DNA of 64,000 nucleotides from Nocardioides sp. Soil805 (GCF_001429625.1 NZ_LMSU01000002.1:62001-126000); one strand, 5' to 3'; shown: positions 15,842 to 25,149, numbered from the stretch's first letter. Numbers and translations are program-made. The notes: a model not told the origin generated them from the sequence alone.

Positions 15842-17158
15842 ATGCCCGCGATCCGTAATCTCACCGGGGTCGCGGTCGCGGCCTGTTCGGTGCTCCTGAC
15901 CGCCACGCAGCTGACCGTGGCGTCCGCGTCCGGCGGCGGAGCCACCGCCGCCGCCGACAAGGCGGGCAGGGCGAGCCACGGTCAGGGCTCCCTCGTCCTC
16001 ATCGGCGGCGCCCTCAAGGAGGACGCCGAGATCGTGCAACGGATCGTCGACCTCGCCGACCCCGACGGCGACGGACCGGCCCGGGCGCGCATCGCCCTCG
16101 TCACCGCGGGTGCCGCTCCCGCCGAGAGCGCCGAGGAGGCGGCCGACCCCGACCTCAACAACGCCGCAGCCAACGGCCTGTACTACTCCGCGCTGTTCGA
16201 GTCCTACGGCGCCGACACCTACGCCGTCCCGGTCGACACCACCCAGGACGCGTTCACCGGCGACGCCTACGGGCCGGACAACGCGGACAGTCCGAGGGTC
16301 GCCCAAGAGGTCCGTCGGTCGACCGGTGTCTTCTTCGGTGGCGGTGACCAGACCGACTACGTGCGGACCCTGATGGACTGCCGCCCCGCCGCGGACGAGG
16401 CCTACCGGACCTGCCGTCGTACCAAGGTCCTGTCCGCGGTCGACACCGTGCTCCGCAAGGACGGGGTCGTGGCCGGCGTCAGCGCCGGTACGACGATCCA
16501 GCAGGGGGCCGACATGATCACCGGCGGCGAGTCCTACGAGGCGTGGCGCGACGGCGCCGCGCCCGGCTACTTCGACGACACCACCAAGCTCGGCTACCTG
16601 CCGTACGGCGGGTTCGGCTTCTTCGACGACGGCCTGCTCGACAGCCACTTCGGCACGTGGGGACGCCAGGCCCGGATGATCCGGCTGGCCCAGGACACCG
16701 GTCACCGCCAGGTCGTCGGCATCGACGAGACCACCGCGCTGGTGGTCGACCGCGCCACCGGTGCCGGTGAGGTCATCGGCCGCAACGGCGTCTCGGTGCT
16801 CGCCGTCGACCGGCGCGGTGCCTCGTGGAGCTACCTGACCCGTGGCGACCGGGTGGACCTGCGGCGCGGCACGGTCTCGCGCGCCGCGGACGCGATCGAC
16901 GTCGTACGCGCGGGGGACGGACCGGCCGAGCGCGCCGACATCTGGGACTCGGTCGCCGCCGACGACCCGGGGGTCTACAGCCTCGTCGACCAGGCGCTCG
17001 CGCTGATGGCCTCGACCGCCTCCGTCGCGACCGGTACGACGCTCGAGGATGCTCCGCGGTACGTCACCACGCTCACGGTGCAGCCGACGACCGCAGTGTG
17101 GGAGACCACTGCGGGCGTCTCGTTCGCGGGGCTCGCCCTCACCATCGCCCCTCGGTGA
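15842..17158 (+). CDS. Secreted cyanophycinase (peptidase family S51)
   Basis: 438 aa. Signal peptide at about 1-30, then the S51 fold: GSLVLIGGALKED (49-61), FFGGGDQTDYV (164-174) and the nucleophile elbow VAGVSAGTT with Ser214, as in cyanophycinases. The enzyme cuts cyanophycin (multi-L-arginyl-poly-L-aspartate) into beta-Asp-Arg dipeptides; a secreted form scavenges polymer from other cells. The ATG at 15842 follows TGGAGG. It is followed by an RpiR-type regulator, an amino-acid ABC importer and an M20 peptidase, which together make a coherent uptake and breakdown system. Other S51 substrates cannot be excluded from sequence. Confidence 0.88.
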   Translation: MPAIRNLTGVAVAACSVLLTATQLTVASASGGGATAAADKAGRASHGQGSLVLIGGALKEDAEIVQRIVDLADPDGDGPARARIALVTAGAAPAESAEEAADPDLNNAAANGLYYSALFESYGADTYAVPVDTTQDAFTGDAYGPDNADSPRVAQEVRRSTGVFFGGGDQTDYVRTLMDCRPAADEAYRTCRRTKVLSAVDTVLRKDGVVAGVSAGTTIQQGADMITGGESYEAWRDGAAPGYFDDTTKLGYLPYGGFGFFDDGLLDSHFGTWGRQARMIRLAQDTGHRQVVGIDETTALVVDRATGAGEVIGRNGVSVLAVDRRGASWSYLTRGDRVDLRRGTVSRAADAIDVVRAGDGPAERADIWDSVAADDPGVYSLVDQALALMASTASVATGTTLEDAPRYVTTLTVQPTTAVWETTAGVSFAGLALTIAPR

Positions 17159-17163
17159 GTGAG

Positions 17164-17206
17164 GGCGGGGCCGGCGACGGAGGGTTGCACGGGGCGTGGC
17201 CCCGCC
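17164..17206 (+). terminator. Hairpin after cyanophycinase gene
   Basis: GGCGGGGCC (17164-17172) pairs with GGCCCCGCC (17198-17206) across a 25-nt loop, just after the cyanophycinase stop. No U-run follows. It may end the cyanophycinase transcript or attenuate read-through into the regulator gene. Confidence 0.4.
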
Positions 17207-17250
17207 TCCCCGGCCGGTAGCCTCCGGGCAACCCCGGAGAGGAGCTCGAC

Positions 17251-18096
17251 ATGACCGTGGCGGAACGCATCCGCGAGGGCCTGGGCAAGTGCAGCCCGGC
17301 CGAGAGGCGCGTCGGCAGGCTGCTGCTGTCGGACTACCCGGCGGCCGGCCTCGACACCGTCGCCCGGCTGGCCGAGCGGGCCGAGACGAGCGGCCCGACG
17401 GTGCTGCGCTTCCTGTCCCGTCTGGGCTTCGACGGGTTCGGGGACCTGCAGGAGGCCCTGCGTGGCGAGATCGCCGAGCGCACCGCCTCCCCGCTGTCGC
17501 TGCTGACGGCCGAGCCCGTCCCGACCGACGACACGCTGCTGGGTCGCGCCCAGTCCGTGCTGCCGTCAGCCACGGCACGCACGCTCGACCTGCTGCCTCC
17601 CGACGAGCTCGACGCCGCCGTGGTGCTGCTGTCGGACCGTCGTTACCGCGTGAGTGCGGACGGGGGGCGCTTCACCCGTCTGCTCGCGGAGTACCTCGTG
17701 CTGCACCTCATGCAGATCCGTGGTGACGCGCGCCTGCTGCCGACCCAGCCCCTGAGTCGCACCGACGTCCTGCTGGACATCGGCCGTCGTGACGTGGTGG
17801 TGCTCTTCGACTTCCGGCGCTACGAGCCCGACACCCGGGCCCTCGCCGAGGAGTGCGTCGAGGCCGGGGCCAAGGTCGTGCTCGTCACCGATCGGTGGCT
17901 CTCGCCGATCTCGGGCATCGCCGACGTGGTGCTCCCGGCCCAGGTCGACGCGGTGGCGGCGGCGTACGACAGCCTCGTGCCCACGCTCGCCGTGGTCGAG
18001 GTCCTGGTGGCCGGCGTGCTCTCCGCCTCGGGGGAGGACGCGCAGCGGAGGATGACCCGCTTCGAGGACGCATCGCGTCGCCACGGCCTCGTGTGA
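17251..18096 (+). CDS. MurR/RpiR-family transcriptional regulator
   Basis: 281 aa. The N-terminal RpiR helix-turn-helix (about 1-75) shows SPAERRVGRLLLSDYPAAG and TSGPTVLRFLSRLGFDGF, and the C-terminal half (about 125-260) is a SIS fold with VVLFDFRRYEPDT and GAKVVLVTDRWLSPIS. RpiR regulators usually sense phosphosugars, but the neighbours (cyanophycinase, amino-acid ABC transporter, peptidase) suggest this one responds to an amino acid or peptide signal. ATG preceded by GGAGAGGAG. Confidence 0.9.
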   Translation: MTVAERIREGLGKCSPAERRVGRLLLSDYPAAGLDTVARLAERAETSGPTVLRFLSRLGFDGFGDLQEALRGEIAERTASPLSLLTAEPVPTDDTLLGRAQSVLPSATARTLDLLPPDELDAAVVLLSDRRYRVSADGGRFTRLLAEYLVLHLMQIRGDARLLPTQPLSRTDVLLDIGRRDVVVLFDFRRYEPDTRALAEECVEAGAKVVLVTDRWLSPISGIADVVLPAQVDAVAAAYDSLVPTLAVVEVLVAGVLSASGEDAQRRMTRFEDASRRHGLV

Positions 18097-18226
18097 GAGA
18101 CACTCTCGACGTGATGAATCAGACATTCCACTCTTCACAGATAGAGGACTAACTTGTAACGTGCATTCCGAGAACGGGTGACCTCGCCCAGCGTGTGAGG
18201 CAGCCGCACCCGGAAGGAACTGTCCG

Positions 18227-19195
18227 ATGAACGCAACCAGGTCCCTGTCCCGCTCCTCGAGGAGCCTCGTCGCCGGCGCGGTGCTCGCCGCGCTCGCATC
18301 CGGTCTCACCGCCTGCAGCGGCGACGCCGACTCCGCGGGCTCCGAGCCTGCCGAGGCCGGCGCTCCGGCGGAGATCGCCGACGTCGGCACCGTCGAGGCC
18401 GACGCCGAGCTCGCGAAGCTCCTGCCTGCCGAGGTGGCCGACGCCGAGGAGATCACCGTCGCCACCAACGCGCCGTACCCGCCCTTCATCGACTTCGTCG
18501 AGGAGGGCAACACCGAGGACTTCACCGGCCTCGACCACGACCTCATGACCGCGATGGCCGCCCGGCTCGGCATCACGGCGCCGTTCCTCCAGCAGCCCTT
18601 CGACGGCCTCGTCCCGGGTCTGCAGGCCGGCAAGTACGACGCCATCGTCGGCGGCATCACCGACAACTACGAGCGTCAGGCGACCGCGACCTTCGTGGAC
18701 TACACGGCGTCCGGCACCGGCATCGCCGTGGTCGACGGCAACCCGGAGGGGATCGCCACCATGGCGGACCTCTGCGGGACCAGCGTGGCGGCCCAGAAGG
18801 CCTCCAAGCAGGTCGGGCTGCTGCAGGACTTCAGCGACACCGAGTGCGGTGGGGACACCATCGAGGTCACGGAGTACCCGCAGAACACCGACGCCGTCCA
18901 GGCACTGCTCGCCGGCAAGGCTGACGCCATCGCGGCGACGCGGGTCAACCTGCTCGACGACGCCGACAAGCTCGCCGGCAAGGTCGAGGTCATCGACGAC
19001 CCCGAGGCGCCCAACGGCTACCAGGCCAGCCCCAACGGGTTCGGGTTCCTCAAGGCGGACGCCGAGCTGGCGGAGGCCTTCCGGGCGGCGCTGCAGTCCC
19101 TGATGGAGGACGGCACCTACGACAAGATCCTGGCCAAGTACGGCCAGGAGGCGATCGCGATCCCGAAGGCGACCATCGACGCCGCGATCGACTGA
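18227..19195 (+). CDS. ABC transporter substrate-binding lipoprotein (amino-acid type)
   Basis: 322 aa. Signal with lipobox LTAC (Cys30), then a family 3 periplasmic-type binding fold: EITVATNAPYPPFIDF (about 81-96), GLDHDLMTAMAARLGI, and TVDYTASG-like hinge segments. Such proteins capture polar or basic amino acids or opines for ABC import. In this operon the ligand could be beta-Asp-Arg dipeptide or arginine released by the secreted cyanophycinase; that is inference from context. 25 bp before the permease gene region, same strand. Confidence 0.88.
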   Translation: MNATRSLSRSSRSLVAGAVLAALASGLTACSGDADSAGSEPAEAGAPAEIADVGTVEADAELAKLLPAEVADAEEITVATNAPYPPFIDFVEEGNTEDFTGLDHDLMTAMAARLGITAPFLQQPFDGLVPGLQAGKYDAIVGGITDNYERQATATFVDYTASGTGIAVVDGNPEGIATMADLCGTSVAAQKASKQVGLLQDFSDTECGGDTIEVTEYPQNTDAVQALLAGKADAIAATRVNLLDDADKLAGKVEVIDDPEAPNGYQASPNGFGFLKADAELAEAFRAALQSLMEDGTYDKILAKYGQEAIAIPKATIDAAID

Positions 19196-19235
19196 TCCGG
19201 TCCGACTTCCCCCAGGCGCCTTGGAGGCGACGACG

Positions 19236-20159
19236 TTGAGCAGCACCACACCCACCAGGACGACCGCCACGGGCGGCACCGACGCGGCGGCCGACCTCGA
19301 GGCCGTGCCACTGCGGCACTGGGGCCGCTGGGTCGCCGCCGGGATCGTGGCGCTGTTCACCGCGTCGTTCCTGCTGTCCCTGGCGCGCAACCCCAACATG
19401 GAGTGGGACGTCGTCGGCGACTACCTGTTCCGCGACTTCGTCATCAAGGGCGTCGGCATCACCGTGATGCTGACCGTCGTGGCGATGGTCATCGGCACCG
19501 TCGGCGGCGCCGTGGTCGCGGTGATGCGCCTGTCCAGCAACCCGGTGCTGCGCGGCCTGTCCTGGTTCTACACCTGGTTCTTCCGCGGTACGCCGCTGCT
19601 GGTGCAGATCATCTTCTGGGGCTTCCTCGCCGCGCTCTACCAGCAGATCGAGATCGGCGTCCCGTTCACCGACGTCACCTTCGCCAGCTTCGACACCAAC
19701 GCGGTGGTCGGCCCGATGACCGCGGCCATCCTGGCGCTGTCGCTCAACGAGGTGGCCTACGCCGCCGAGATCGTCCGCGGCGGCATCGCCTCGGTCGACG
19801 ACGGGCAGGACGACGCCGCCTCAGCGCTCGGGATGACGAAGGGGCAGACGATGCGCACCATCACGCTGCCCCAGGCGATGCGGGTCATCGTGCCGCCGAT
19901 GGGCAACGAGACCGTGACGATGCTCAAGTCCACCGCGCTGGTGTCGGTGATCGGCGGCCGGGACCTGCTCACCGCGGTGCAGAGCGTCTACGCCCAGAAC
20001 TACCAGGTGATCCCGCTGCTCGTGGTGGCCGTCATCTGGTACCTCGCCCTCACCAGCCTGCTGAGCATCGGGCAGTACTTCGTGGAGAAGAAGTACGGCA
20101 AGGGCCACGGCAACGCATCGATGAGCCGACGTTGGCTCGGACGAGGAGACACCCGATGA
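19236..20159 (+). CDS. Amino-acid ABC transporter permease (HisM/GlnP type)
   Basis: 307 aa with about five membrane helices and the EAA loop [23 protein letters not shown] (about 180-202). This is the polar amino acid permease family (single-permease type). TTG at 19236 is the best start, since GGAGG lies 8 bp upstream; an upstream TTG (19221) would place the start inside that box. N-terminal 30 residues are Thr-rich and cytosolic. It overlaps the ATPase gene by ATGA. Confidence 0.9.
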   Translation: MSSTTPTRTTATGGTDAAADLEAVPLRHWGRWVAAGIVALFTASFLLSLARNPNMEWDVVGDYLFRDFVIKGVGITVMLTVVAMVIGTVGGAVVAVMRLSSNPVLRGLSWFYTWFFRGTPLLVQIIFWGFLAALYQQIEIGVPFTDVTFASFDTNAVVGPMTAAILALSLNEVAYAAEIVRGGIASVDDGQDDAASALGMTKGQTMRTITLPQAMRVIVPPMGNETVTMLKSTALVSVIGGRDLLTAVQSVYAQNYQVIPLLVVAVIWYLALTSLLSIGQYFVEKKYGKGHGNASMSRRWLGRGDTR

Positions 20160-20959
20160 CCGCCGTACCCGTCGCCGGAGCGACCGAGACCCCCGCCGCC
20201 ACCGCGATGGTCGAGGCGGTCGGCGTCCGCAAGTCCTTCGGCCGCACCGAGGTGCTCAAGGGCATCGACCTCACCGTCCGCCCGGGCGAGGTGACGTGCC
20301 TCGTCGGGCCCTCGGGCTCGGGCAAGTCGACGTTCCTGCGGTGCATCAACCACCTCGAGACCATCGACAGCGGACGCCTGTCGGTCAACGGCCACCTGGT
20401 GGGCTACCGGCAGAGGGGCGACCGGCTCTACGAGCTCAAGCCGGCGGAGGTCGCCGCCAAGCGCCGCGACATCGGCATGGTCTTCCAGCGCTTCAACCTG
20501 TTTCCTCACATGACCGCGCTGCAGAACATCATGCACGCGCCCGTGCTGGTGCGCGGTGAGTCGCGCAAGGCGGCTCGCCAGCAGGCCGAGCAGCTCCTCG
20601 AGCGCGTCGGCCTGGCCGGTCGCGAGCACCACTACCCGTCGCAGCTCTCGGGCGGGCAGCAGCAGCGGGTGGCGATCGCCCGCGCGCTGGCGATGCAACC
20701 GCCGCTGATGCTCTTCGACGAGCCGACCTCGGCCCTCGACCCCGAGCTGGTGGGTGAGGTCCTCGACGTCATGAAGGGCTTGGCCCGCGACGGGATGACC
20801 ATGGTCGTGGTGACGCACGAGATGGGCTTCGCCCGCGAGGTGGGCGACTCGGTCTACTTCATGGACGACGGTGTGGTGGTCGAGTCGGGCACACCGACCG
20901 AGATCCTGGAGAACCCGCGCCACGAGCGGACCCGGGCGTTCCTGTCCAAGGTCCTCTGA
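20156..20959 (+). CDS. Amino-acid ABC transporter ATP-binding protein (GlnQ/HisP type)
   Basis: 267 aa. Walker [10 protein letters not shown] (51-59), Q-loop [12 protein letters not shown], signature LSGGQQQRV, Walker [13 protein letters not shown] and H-loop VVVTHEMG are all intact. A 16-residue insert ([16 protein letters not shown]) after the first beta strands is common in histidine/arginine importer ATPases. It energises uptake through the preceding permease; start and stop overlap the flanking genes. Confidence 0.95.
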   Translation: MTAVPVAGATETPAATAMVEAVGVRKSFGRTEVLKGIDLTVRPGEVTCLVGPSGSGKSTFLRCINHLETIDSGRLSVNGHLVGYRQRGDRLYELKPAEVAAKRRDIGMVFQRFNLFPHMTALQNIMHAPVLVRGESRKAARQQAEQLLERVGLAGREHHYPSQLSGGQQQRVAIARALAMQPPLMLFDEPTSALDPELVGEVLDVMKGLARDGMTMVVVTHEMGFAREVGDSVYFMDDGVVVESGTPTEILENPRHERTRAFLSKVL

Positions 20960-22173
20960 TGCCGGATGCCCTCGACCTCCTCCGCCGCCGGGTGGAGGAG
21001 CGGTACGACGCGTACGTCGCCGAGCTCGCCGCCCTCGTCGCCATCGACACCGGGTCGGGCGACCATGCCGGGATCAGGAGCGCCGGTGACCGGGTCGCCA
21101 CCCTGCTGTCCGAGCTGGGGATGGACGTCTCGCGGCCGCCGAGCCCGGGCGCCGACGGCCAGTCGGTGCCGGCGGTGGTCGGGCGGTGGACCGGACCCGG
21201 GGAGCTGCGGCTGCTGCTGGTCGGCCACCTCGACACCGTCTTCGCACGCGGGACCGCCGCCGCACGTCCGTACGCCGAGCGCGACGGCCGGGCGACCGGC
21301 CCCGGGGTGAGCGACGACAAGGGCGGCCTGCTCGCCGGCGTGTTCGCCCTCGACGCGGTGCGGTCCCTCGGCTGGGACGACTACGCCTCGGTCACCTTCG
21401 CGTGCACGCCCGACGAGGAGATCGGATCGCCCGGGTCCCGTGGGCTGCTCGCCGCCCTGGCCGCCGAGCACGACGTGGCCCTGTGCCTGGAGTGCGCCCG
21501 CGAGGACGGCAGCGTGGTCGTCGGACGCCGTGGCGTCGTCGACGTGCTGCTCGAGGTCAGTGGACGCTCAGCCCACGCCGGCGTCGAGCCCGAGCGCGGG
21601 ATCAACGCCGCCGTCGCGGCCGCCGGACTGACCGTCGACCTCGCCGCGCTCAACGGCCGGTGGCCGGACGTGACGGTCAACGTGGGCGTGCTCCGCGCCG
21701 GCGAGCGGCCCAACGTCGTCCCGGCCCGGGCCTGCCTCGTGGCTGACGTGCGCGCATCGACGCCGACGTCCTTCGACGAGGTCGTGGCCGAGATCCGCGC
21801 CATCGCGACCCGTTCGTCGATCACCGAGGCCACAGTGGCGGTGTCACTGCAGGCACCCGCTCCGCCGTGGGCTGCCGACGCGGAGTCGGGCCGGGTGGCC
21901 GCCGCGGCCGCGGCGGTGGCGGCGCGGCTGGGGATCGACGTCGGCTTCACGACCACCGGGGGAGCGGCTGATGCGAACCTCCTGGCCGCCGAGGGGATCC
22001 CCGTCCTCGACGGGCTCGGCCCGATCGGGGGCGACGACCACTCCCTGAGCGAGTGGCTCGACCTCGGCAGTGTCATCCCGCGGGTCACGCTGCTGGCCGG
22101 CCTCATGGTCGAGCTGGGCGCGACTCTCGGCCGGTCCCCGGAGCGGGCCGAGAGGGCTACGGCCGGGCGCTGA
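20959..22173 (+). CDS. M20-family metallopeptidase, candidate cyanophycin dipeptide hydrolase
   Basis: 404 aa. M20 zinc peptidase with the metal and catalytic residues in place: VGHLDT (His90, Asp92), GPGVSDDKGG (bridging Asp119), TPDEEIGS (Glu153 base, Glu154 ligand) and a C-terminal GGDDHS His. It looks like the carboxypeptidase G2/ArgE-like branch and has a lid domain (about 185-300). Translationally coupled to the importer ATPase (TGATG). Its likely job is hydrolysis of the imported dipeptide to Asp and Arg. No IadA, IaaA or AstE-like (CphZ-type) hydrolase is in the locus, so this gene would supply the missing step; not proven. Confidence 0.88.
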   Translation: MPDALDLLRRRVEERYDAYVAELAALVAIDTGSGDHAGIRSAGDRVATLLSELGMDVSRPPSPGADGQSVPAVVGRWTGPGELRLLLVGHLDTVFARGTAAARPYAERDGRATGPGVSDDKGGLLAGVFALDAVRSLGWDDYASVTFACTPDEEIGSPGSRGLLAALAAEHDVALCLECAREDGSVVVGRRGVVDVLLEVSGRSAHAGVEPERGINAAVAAAGLTVDLAALNGRWPDVTVNVGVLRAGERPNVVPARACLVADVRASTPTSFDEVVAEIRAIATRSSITEATVAVSLQAPAPPWAADAESGRVAAAAAAVAARLGIDVGFTTTGGAADANLLAAEGIPVLDGLGPIGGDDHSLSEWLDLGSVIPRVTLLAGLMVELGATLGRSPERAERATAGR

Positions 22174-22804
22174 CGCTGTGGTGCCGGCGAGGACGAAACT
22201 CCCACGCGACGGCGGCGACGCCGAACAGCACCGGCCACAGCGCGAGGCGCTCGAGCGCACCGGACGCGGCCCCGTCCTCCCCGGCGAGCACGAAGCCGAC
22301 GGCGGCCACGGCCGTCACGGCCCCGGTGGCACGGAGGACCCGCGCCAGTCGCGGCCGGCTCTCCCTGAGGCGGACGCCGAGCACGACCAGGGCGATCGGC
22401 TGCGCGACGAACAGCGGTCCCGCGGCCATCGCGTGCAGGGTGGCGTCCTGGTCGAGCGGTGCGAGACCGGTGGCCACCGAGCTCAGCCCGGAGACGACGA
22501 GCAGCCCGGTCGCCCACGGTCCGAGCGGCCGCGCGAGCAGCCGCGCGCCCCCCGCCAGCAGGAGGCCGAAGCCGATGAAGGAGCCGTTCATCAGGTTGTG
22601 GCGCGGTGAGCAGTACGCCGCCGAGCAGGCGACCTCGCCGAGCCTGCTGACCGAGTCGGAGACGAAGCTGTAGCCGCCCGTGGTCGCGGCGGCCACGACG
22701 AGCTCGGTCGCGATGTAGAGGGGCCGGACGATCAGGGCGACCGCTCCCAGACGCAGGGCGGTCGTGGCCGATGCCTCGCGTGGCGGTGTTGCGACGGAAG
22801 GCAC
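22157..22804 (-). CDS. DUF998 family membrane protein
   Basis: 215 aa with about six hydrophobic segments; SYSFVSDSVSRLGEV-like segment (YSFVSDSVSRLGE, about 45-57), NGSFIGFGLLLAGG and SSVATGLAPLDQD are characteristic of DUF998, a membrane family of unknown role in actinobacteria. GTG start at 22804. The 3' end overlaps the convergent M20 gene by 17 bp. Confidence 0.82.
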   Translation of the reverse strand: MPSVATPPREASATTALRLGAVALIVRPLYIATELVVAAATTGGYSFVSDSVSRLGEVACSAAYCSPRHNLMNGSFIGFGLLLAGGARLLARPLGPWATGLLVVSGLSSVATGLAPLDQDATLHAMAAGPLFVAQPIALVVLGVRLRESRPRLARVLRATGAVTAVAAVGFVLAGEDGAASGALERLALWPVLFGVAAVAWEFRPRRHHSVSARP

Positions 22805-22888
22805 GGGGTCACCGTAGACCCGGGCCGCCCAAGGTGTGACGGGCGGAATGCCGTTGTCAGGAGGACGGCGGATGTCCAAGGTGGGGGG

Positions 22889-23548
22889 ATGGCTCCTCGG
22901 CTCCCGCTCCCGGCCCCTCGGTCGGTCCAGCACCCGTTGCGTGCGGTCGACAGCGCACGAAGCAGGGTCCAGCTCCTGCCACACCACCGCATGCGGGTGA
23001 CCATCGACCACCAGCCCCTCGTCGGGATCACGCCGGAGATGCTGCTGTGGTGGTTTCGGCACATCGGTGACCCCACGACGTACCTAGGCGAGGAGATCTC
23101 GAGCTACCTGGCCTGGCACCCGTTGGACCACATCCACTGGGAGCTTGCGCGGCCCGCCCCTGGCGGAGGGGCCGGGGAGGGAGCCCGATTCCGGATCGTC
23201 GAGGCGTTCGACCGACGGCCGGAGTTCTACGTGGACACCACGGAGACCGTGGAGAAGCTCGATGACACGGGCATCCGACTGGTGCGGCGGCTGTGCGGCG
23301 TACCCGTGTTCCAGCTGGAGCACACGTGGTCTGCCTGCGCACAGGGAACCCACTACGTCAGTGTCTTGGACCTCGGAGCGAGGTCGCCGTTGCTGGCCAC
23401 GGTCAACCGCCACCTGATCACCAGGGTCTTCCCCGAACGGATGGCGCGGGCCTGGGTGGTCCACAACGTCGAGGAGGTCGGGGTGCTCGAGCACCTGCTC
23501 CCAGACGTGCTGCGCCAGAGGCCGGACGCGGTCGACACCGCCCCATGA
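22889..23548 (+). CDS. PhlG-like (DAPG hydrolase family) protein
   Basis: 219 aa. The segment MLLWWFRHIGD, then YLAWHPLDHIHWEL (about 70-83) resembles the 2,4-diacetylphloroglucinol hydrolase (PhlG) family, where a His/Glu set binds zinc. The first 34 residues are poorly conserved in character; ATG 22991 (MRVTIDHQPLVG) is a possible alternative start. No phl pathway is present, so the substrate is unknown; related genes in actinobacteria are annotated generically. Isolated gene, divergent from the DUF998 gene. Confidence 0.6.
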   Translation: MAPRLPLPAPRSVQHPLRAVDSARSRVQLLPHHRMRVTIDHQPLVGITPEMLLWWFRHIGDPTTYLGEEISSYLAWHPLDHIHWELARPAPGGGAGEGARFRIVEAFDRRPEFYVDTTETVEKLDDTGIRLVRRLCGVPVFQLEHTWSACAQGTHYVSVLDLGARSPLLATVNRHLITRVFPERMARAWVVHNVEEVGVLEHLLPDVLRQRPDAVDTAP

Positions 23549-23564
23549 GGCGCCCGGATGCACG

Positions 23565-24158
23565 TCAGGCGCGGCGGTAGGTCAGGTGCGTGACGTGCGG
23601 CGTCGTCCGGCTGGAGACCGGGACCATCGCCAGGTCCGGCACCCCGTCGAAGACCCGCAGCCCCTCGCCGACGGTGAACGGCACGACGTGCAGCCGCAGC
23701 TCGTCGACCAGACCGGCGGCGAGGTAGGCGTTGAGCGTGGCGACCCCGCCGGCGATCGAGACGTCGCCGTCCCCGGCCGCCTGCCGCGCCCGCTCGAGCG
23801 CGGCCCCGATCCCGCCGGTCACGAAGTGGAAGGTCGTCCCGCCCGCCATCACGACCGGGTCGCGCGGTCGCGAGCAGAGGACGAAGACGGGCGACCTGTA
23901 CGGCGGCTCCGGCCCCCACCAGCCCTGCCACTCCAGGTCCCACTCGCCGCGGTCGGGCCCGAACATGTGCCGTCCCATGACGTAAGCGCGGGCGTGCAGG
24001 ATCGCCGCGATCTCCTCCTCGCTGTCCTCGCCATGGTCGAACATCCACGTGTGCAGCCGCTCGCCCACGTGGGGTCCGAAGGGGTGCTCGCGGGACTGGC
24101 CGTGGCCGGTGCCGAAGAGGTCGAGGGAGACCGCCATGTCGGCGGTGACGCGGGGCAT
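23565..24158 (-). CDS. Dihydrofolate reductase-like (RibD C-terminal domain) protein
   Basis: 197 aa. MAVSLDLFGTG at the N-terminus, YVMGRHMFG (about 57-65), FVLCSRPR and the segment VSIAGGVATLNAYLAAGLVDELRLHVVP (about 132-160) are the hallmarks of the RibD/YwjB-type reductase fold. These proteins bind NADPH; the natural reaction is unknown. Single gene, convergent with the PhlG-like gene. Confidence 0.9.
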   Translation of the reverse strand: MPRVTADMAVSLDLFGTGHGQSREHPFGPHVGERLHTWMFDHGEDSEEEIAAILHARAYVMGRHMFGPDRGEWDLEWQGWWGPEPPYRSPVFVLCSRPRDPVVMAGGTTFHFVTGGIGAALERARQAAGDGDVSIAGGVATLNAYLAAGLVDELRLHVVPFTVGEGLRVFDGVPDLAMVPVSSRTTPHVTHLTYRRA

Positions 24159-24392
24159 GACTGCAGGCTAGGTACCCCGCGCGCCCGGGCGCCAGGGTCG
24201 CCGAAGCCCCGATGTGGGGCCGATGCTCTATCGTTGGTCGTGTTGAAGGGTCGGCCGCAAGCCGTCCTGGCCGCACACGATGTGCGGCTCGTATCTCGTA
24301 CTCCTGGTTTTCGGTTCGCGCTGGACATCAGCACAGGTGTCTTCAGCAGCTCGGGGCACAGTGCCCCCAGCACGTGAACAAAGGAAACGATC

Positions 24393-24596
24393 ATGGCTTC
24401 AGGCACCGTCAAGTGGTTCAACGCTGAGAAGGGCTTCGGCTTCATCGCCCAGGACGGCGGCGGCGAGGACGTGTTCGTCCACTACTCCGCGATCCAGTCC
24501 TCGGGCTACAAGTCGCTCGACGAGAACCAGAAGGTCGAGTTCGACCTCGCCCAGGGTCCCAAGGGCCCCCAGGCGGAGAACGTCACCGTCTCCTGA
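24393..24596 (+). CDS. Cold shock protein (CspA family)
   Basis: 67 aa single cold-shock domain with RNP1 KGFGFI (14-19) and RNP2 VFVHYS (28-33). It binds single-stranded RNA/DNA and melts structure in mRNA. AAAGGA precedes the ATG by 7 bp. A leader of at least 150 nt free of other genes and containing the palindrome GGGGCACAGTGCCCC suggests post-transcriptional control, as in other csp genes. A strong terminator follows. Confidence 0.97.
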   Translation: MASGTVKWFNAEKGFGFIAQDGGGEDVFVHYSAIQSSGYKSLDENQKVEFDLAQGPKGPQAENVTVS

Positions 24597-24604
24597 TCTC
24601 ATGC

Positions 24605-24640
24605 GAAGGGCCCCGACCGCACCTGCGGTCGGGGCCCTTC
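24605..24640 (+). terminator. Rho-independent-type terminator of the cold shock gene
   Basis: A perfect 17-bp stem (GAAGGGCCCCGACCGCA / TGCGGTCGGGGCCCTTC) with a CC loop starts 8 bp after the stop codon. The following sequence GTGCGTCGTG is not U-rich, typical of actinobacteria. Confidence 0.88.
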
Positions 24641-25149
24641 GTGCGTCGTGGCGTGGCGCGGGCCTTTGCGCCGGCTTCGTCTGTGTCGACACAGACGGAT
24701 GCGCGCTGGCTCGCGATTGCCCGTTTGCTCGAAGAAGTCCTTATCAAGCCAGTGGAAAGCGGAACGCGCCGACCTGCCCATGGGCCAGTGGAGGGCACCC
24801 TCGAGGCGCGGCGCGGGGAGGTACGGCCCGGCAGGACGCCGCGGCCCGCCTGGGTGCCGTCCGACCAGCGACGGATGGATCCACTCATCGCGGCGCATCC
24901 GGTTGGTGCAGCGCAACGTGTCGACGGCAGGAGCATGCGCTTCTATCCGCGCCCACGGTCGGCGAACCGGGGCGCGAAGGAGACTTCGTGGTGGCTCGTC
25001 CAGCCACGAAGGCACTTCCCGCGCTGTCGCGAGGTTTGCCCCTTCATTCCCGGGGCAGACACTCGACGAATCGCGCAGGTCTCATCCAAGTGATCAGCGC
25101 TACTGTCCCGACCCGCGTTCGGCGCGGTCGCTCAATCCGGAGGTTCGTC
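24641..25149. other. Gene-poor interval of about 500 bp
   Basis: No convincing gene here. A frame open on the plus strand from 24641 to 25093 would encode 150 aa of low-complexity, Arg/Pro-rich sequence without domains or a ribosome binding site, and I treat it as chance. The interval is locally less GC-rich (for example GAAGAAGTCCTTATCAAGC near 24733) than its neighbours and may hold a promoter for the secreted protein gene at 25150 or the remains of a lost gene. Confidence 0.4.

Noticed and set aside
19221..19235. Upstream TTG start for the amino-acid permease
   Set aside because: It lies within the GGAGG box that serves the TTG at 19236.
24641..25093. Open frame of 150 aa on the plus strand
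   Set aside because: Low-complexity Arg/Pro-rich translation, no ribosome binding site, no domain; the interval behaves like non-coding DNA.
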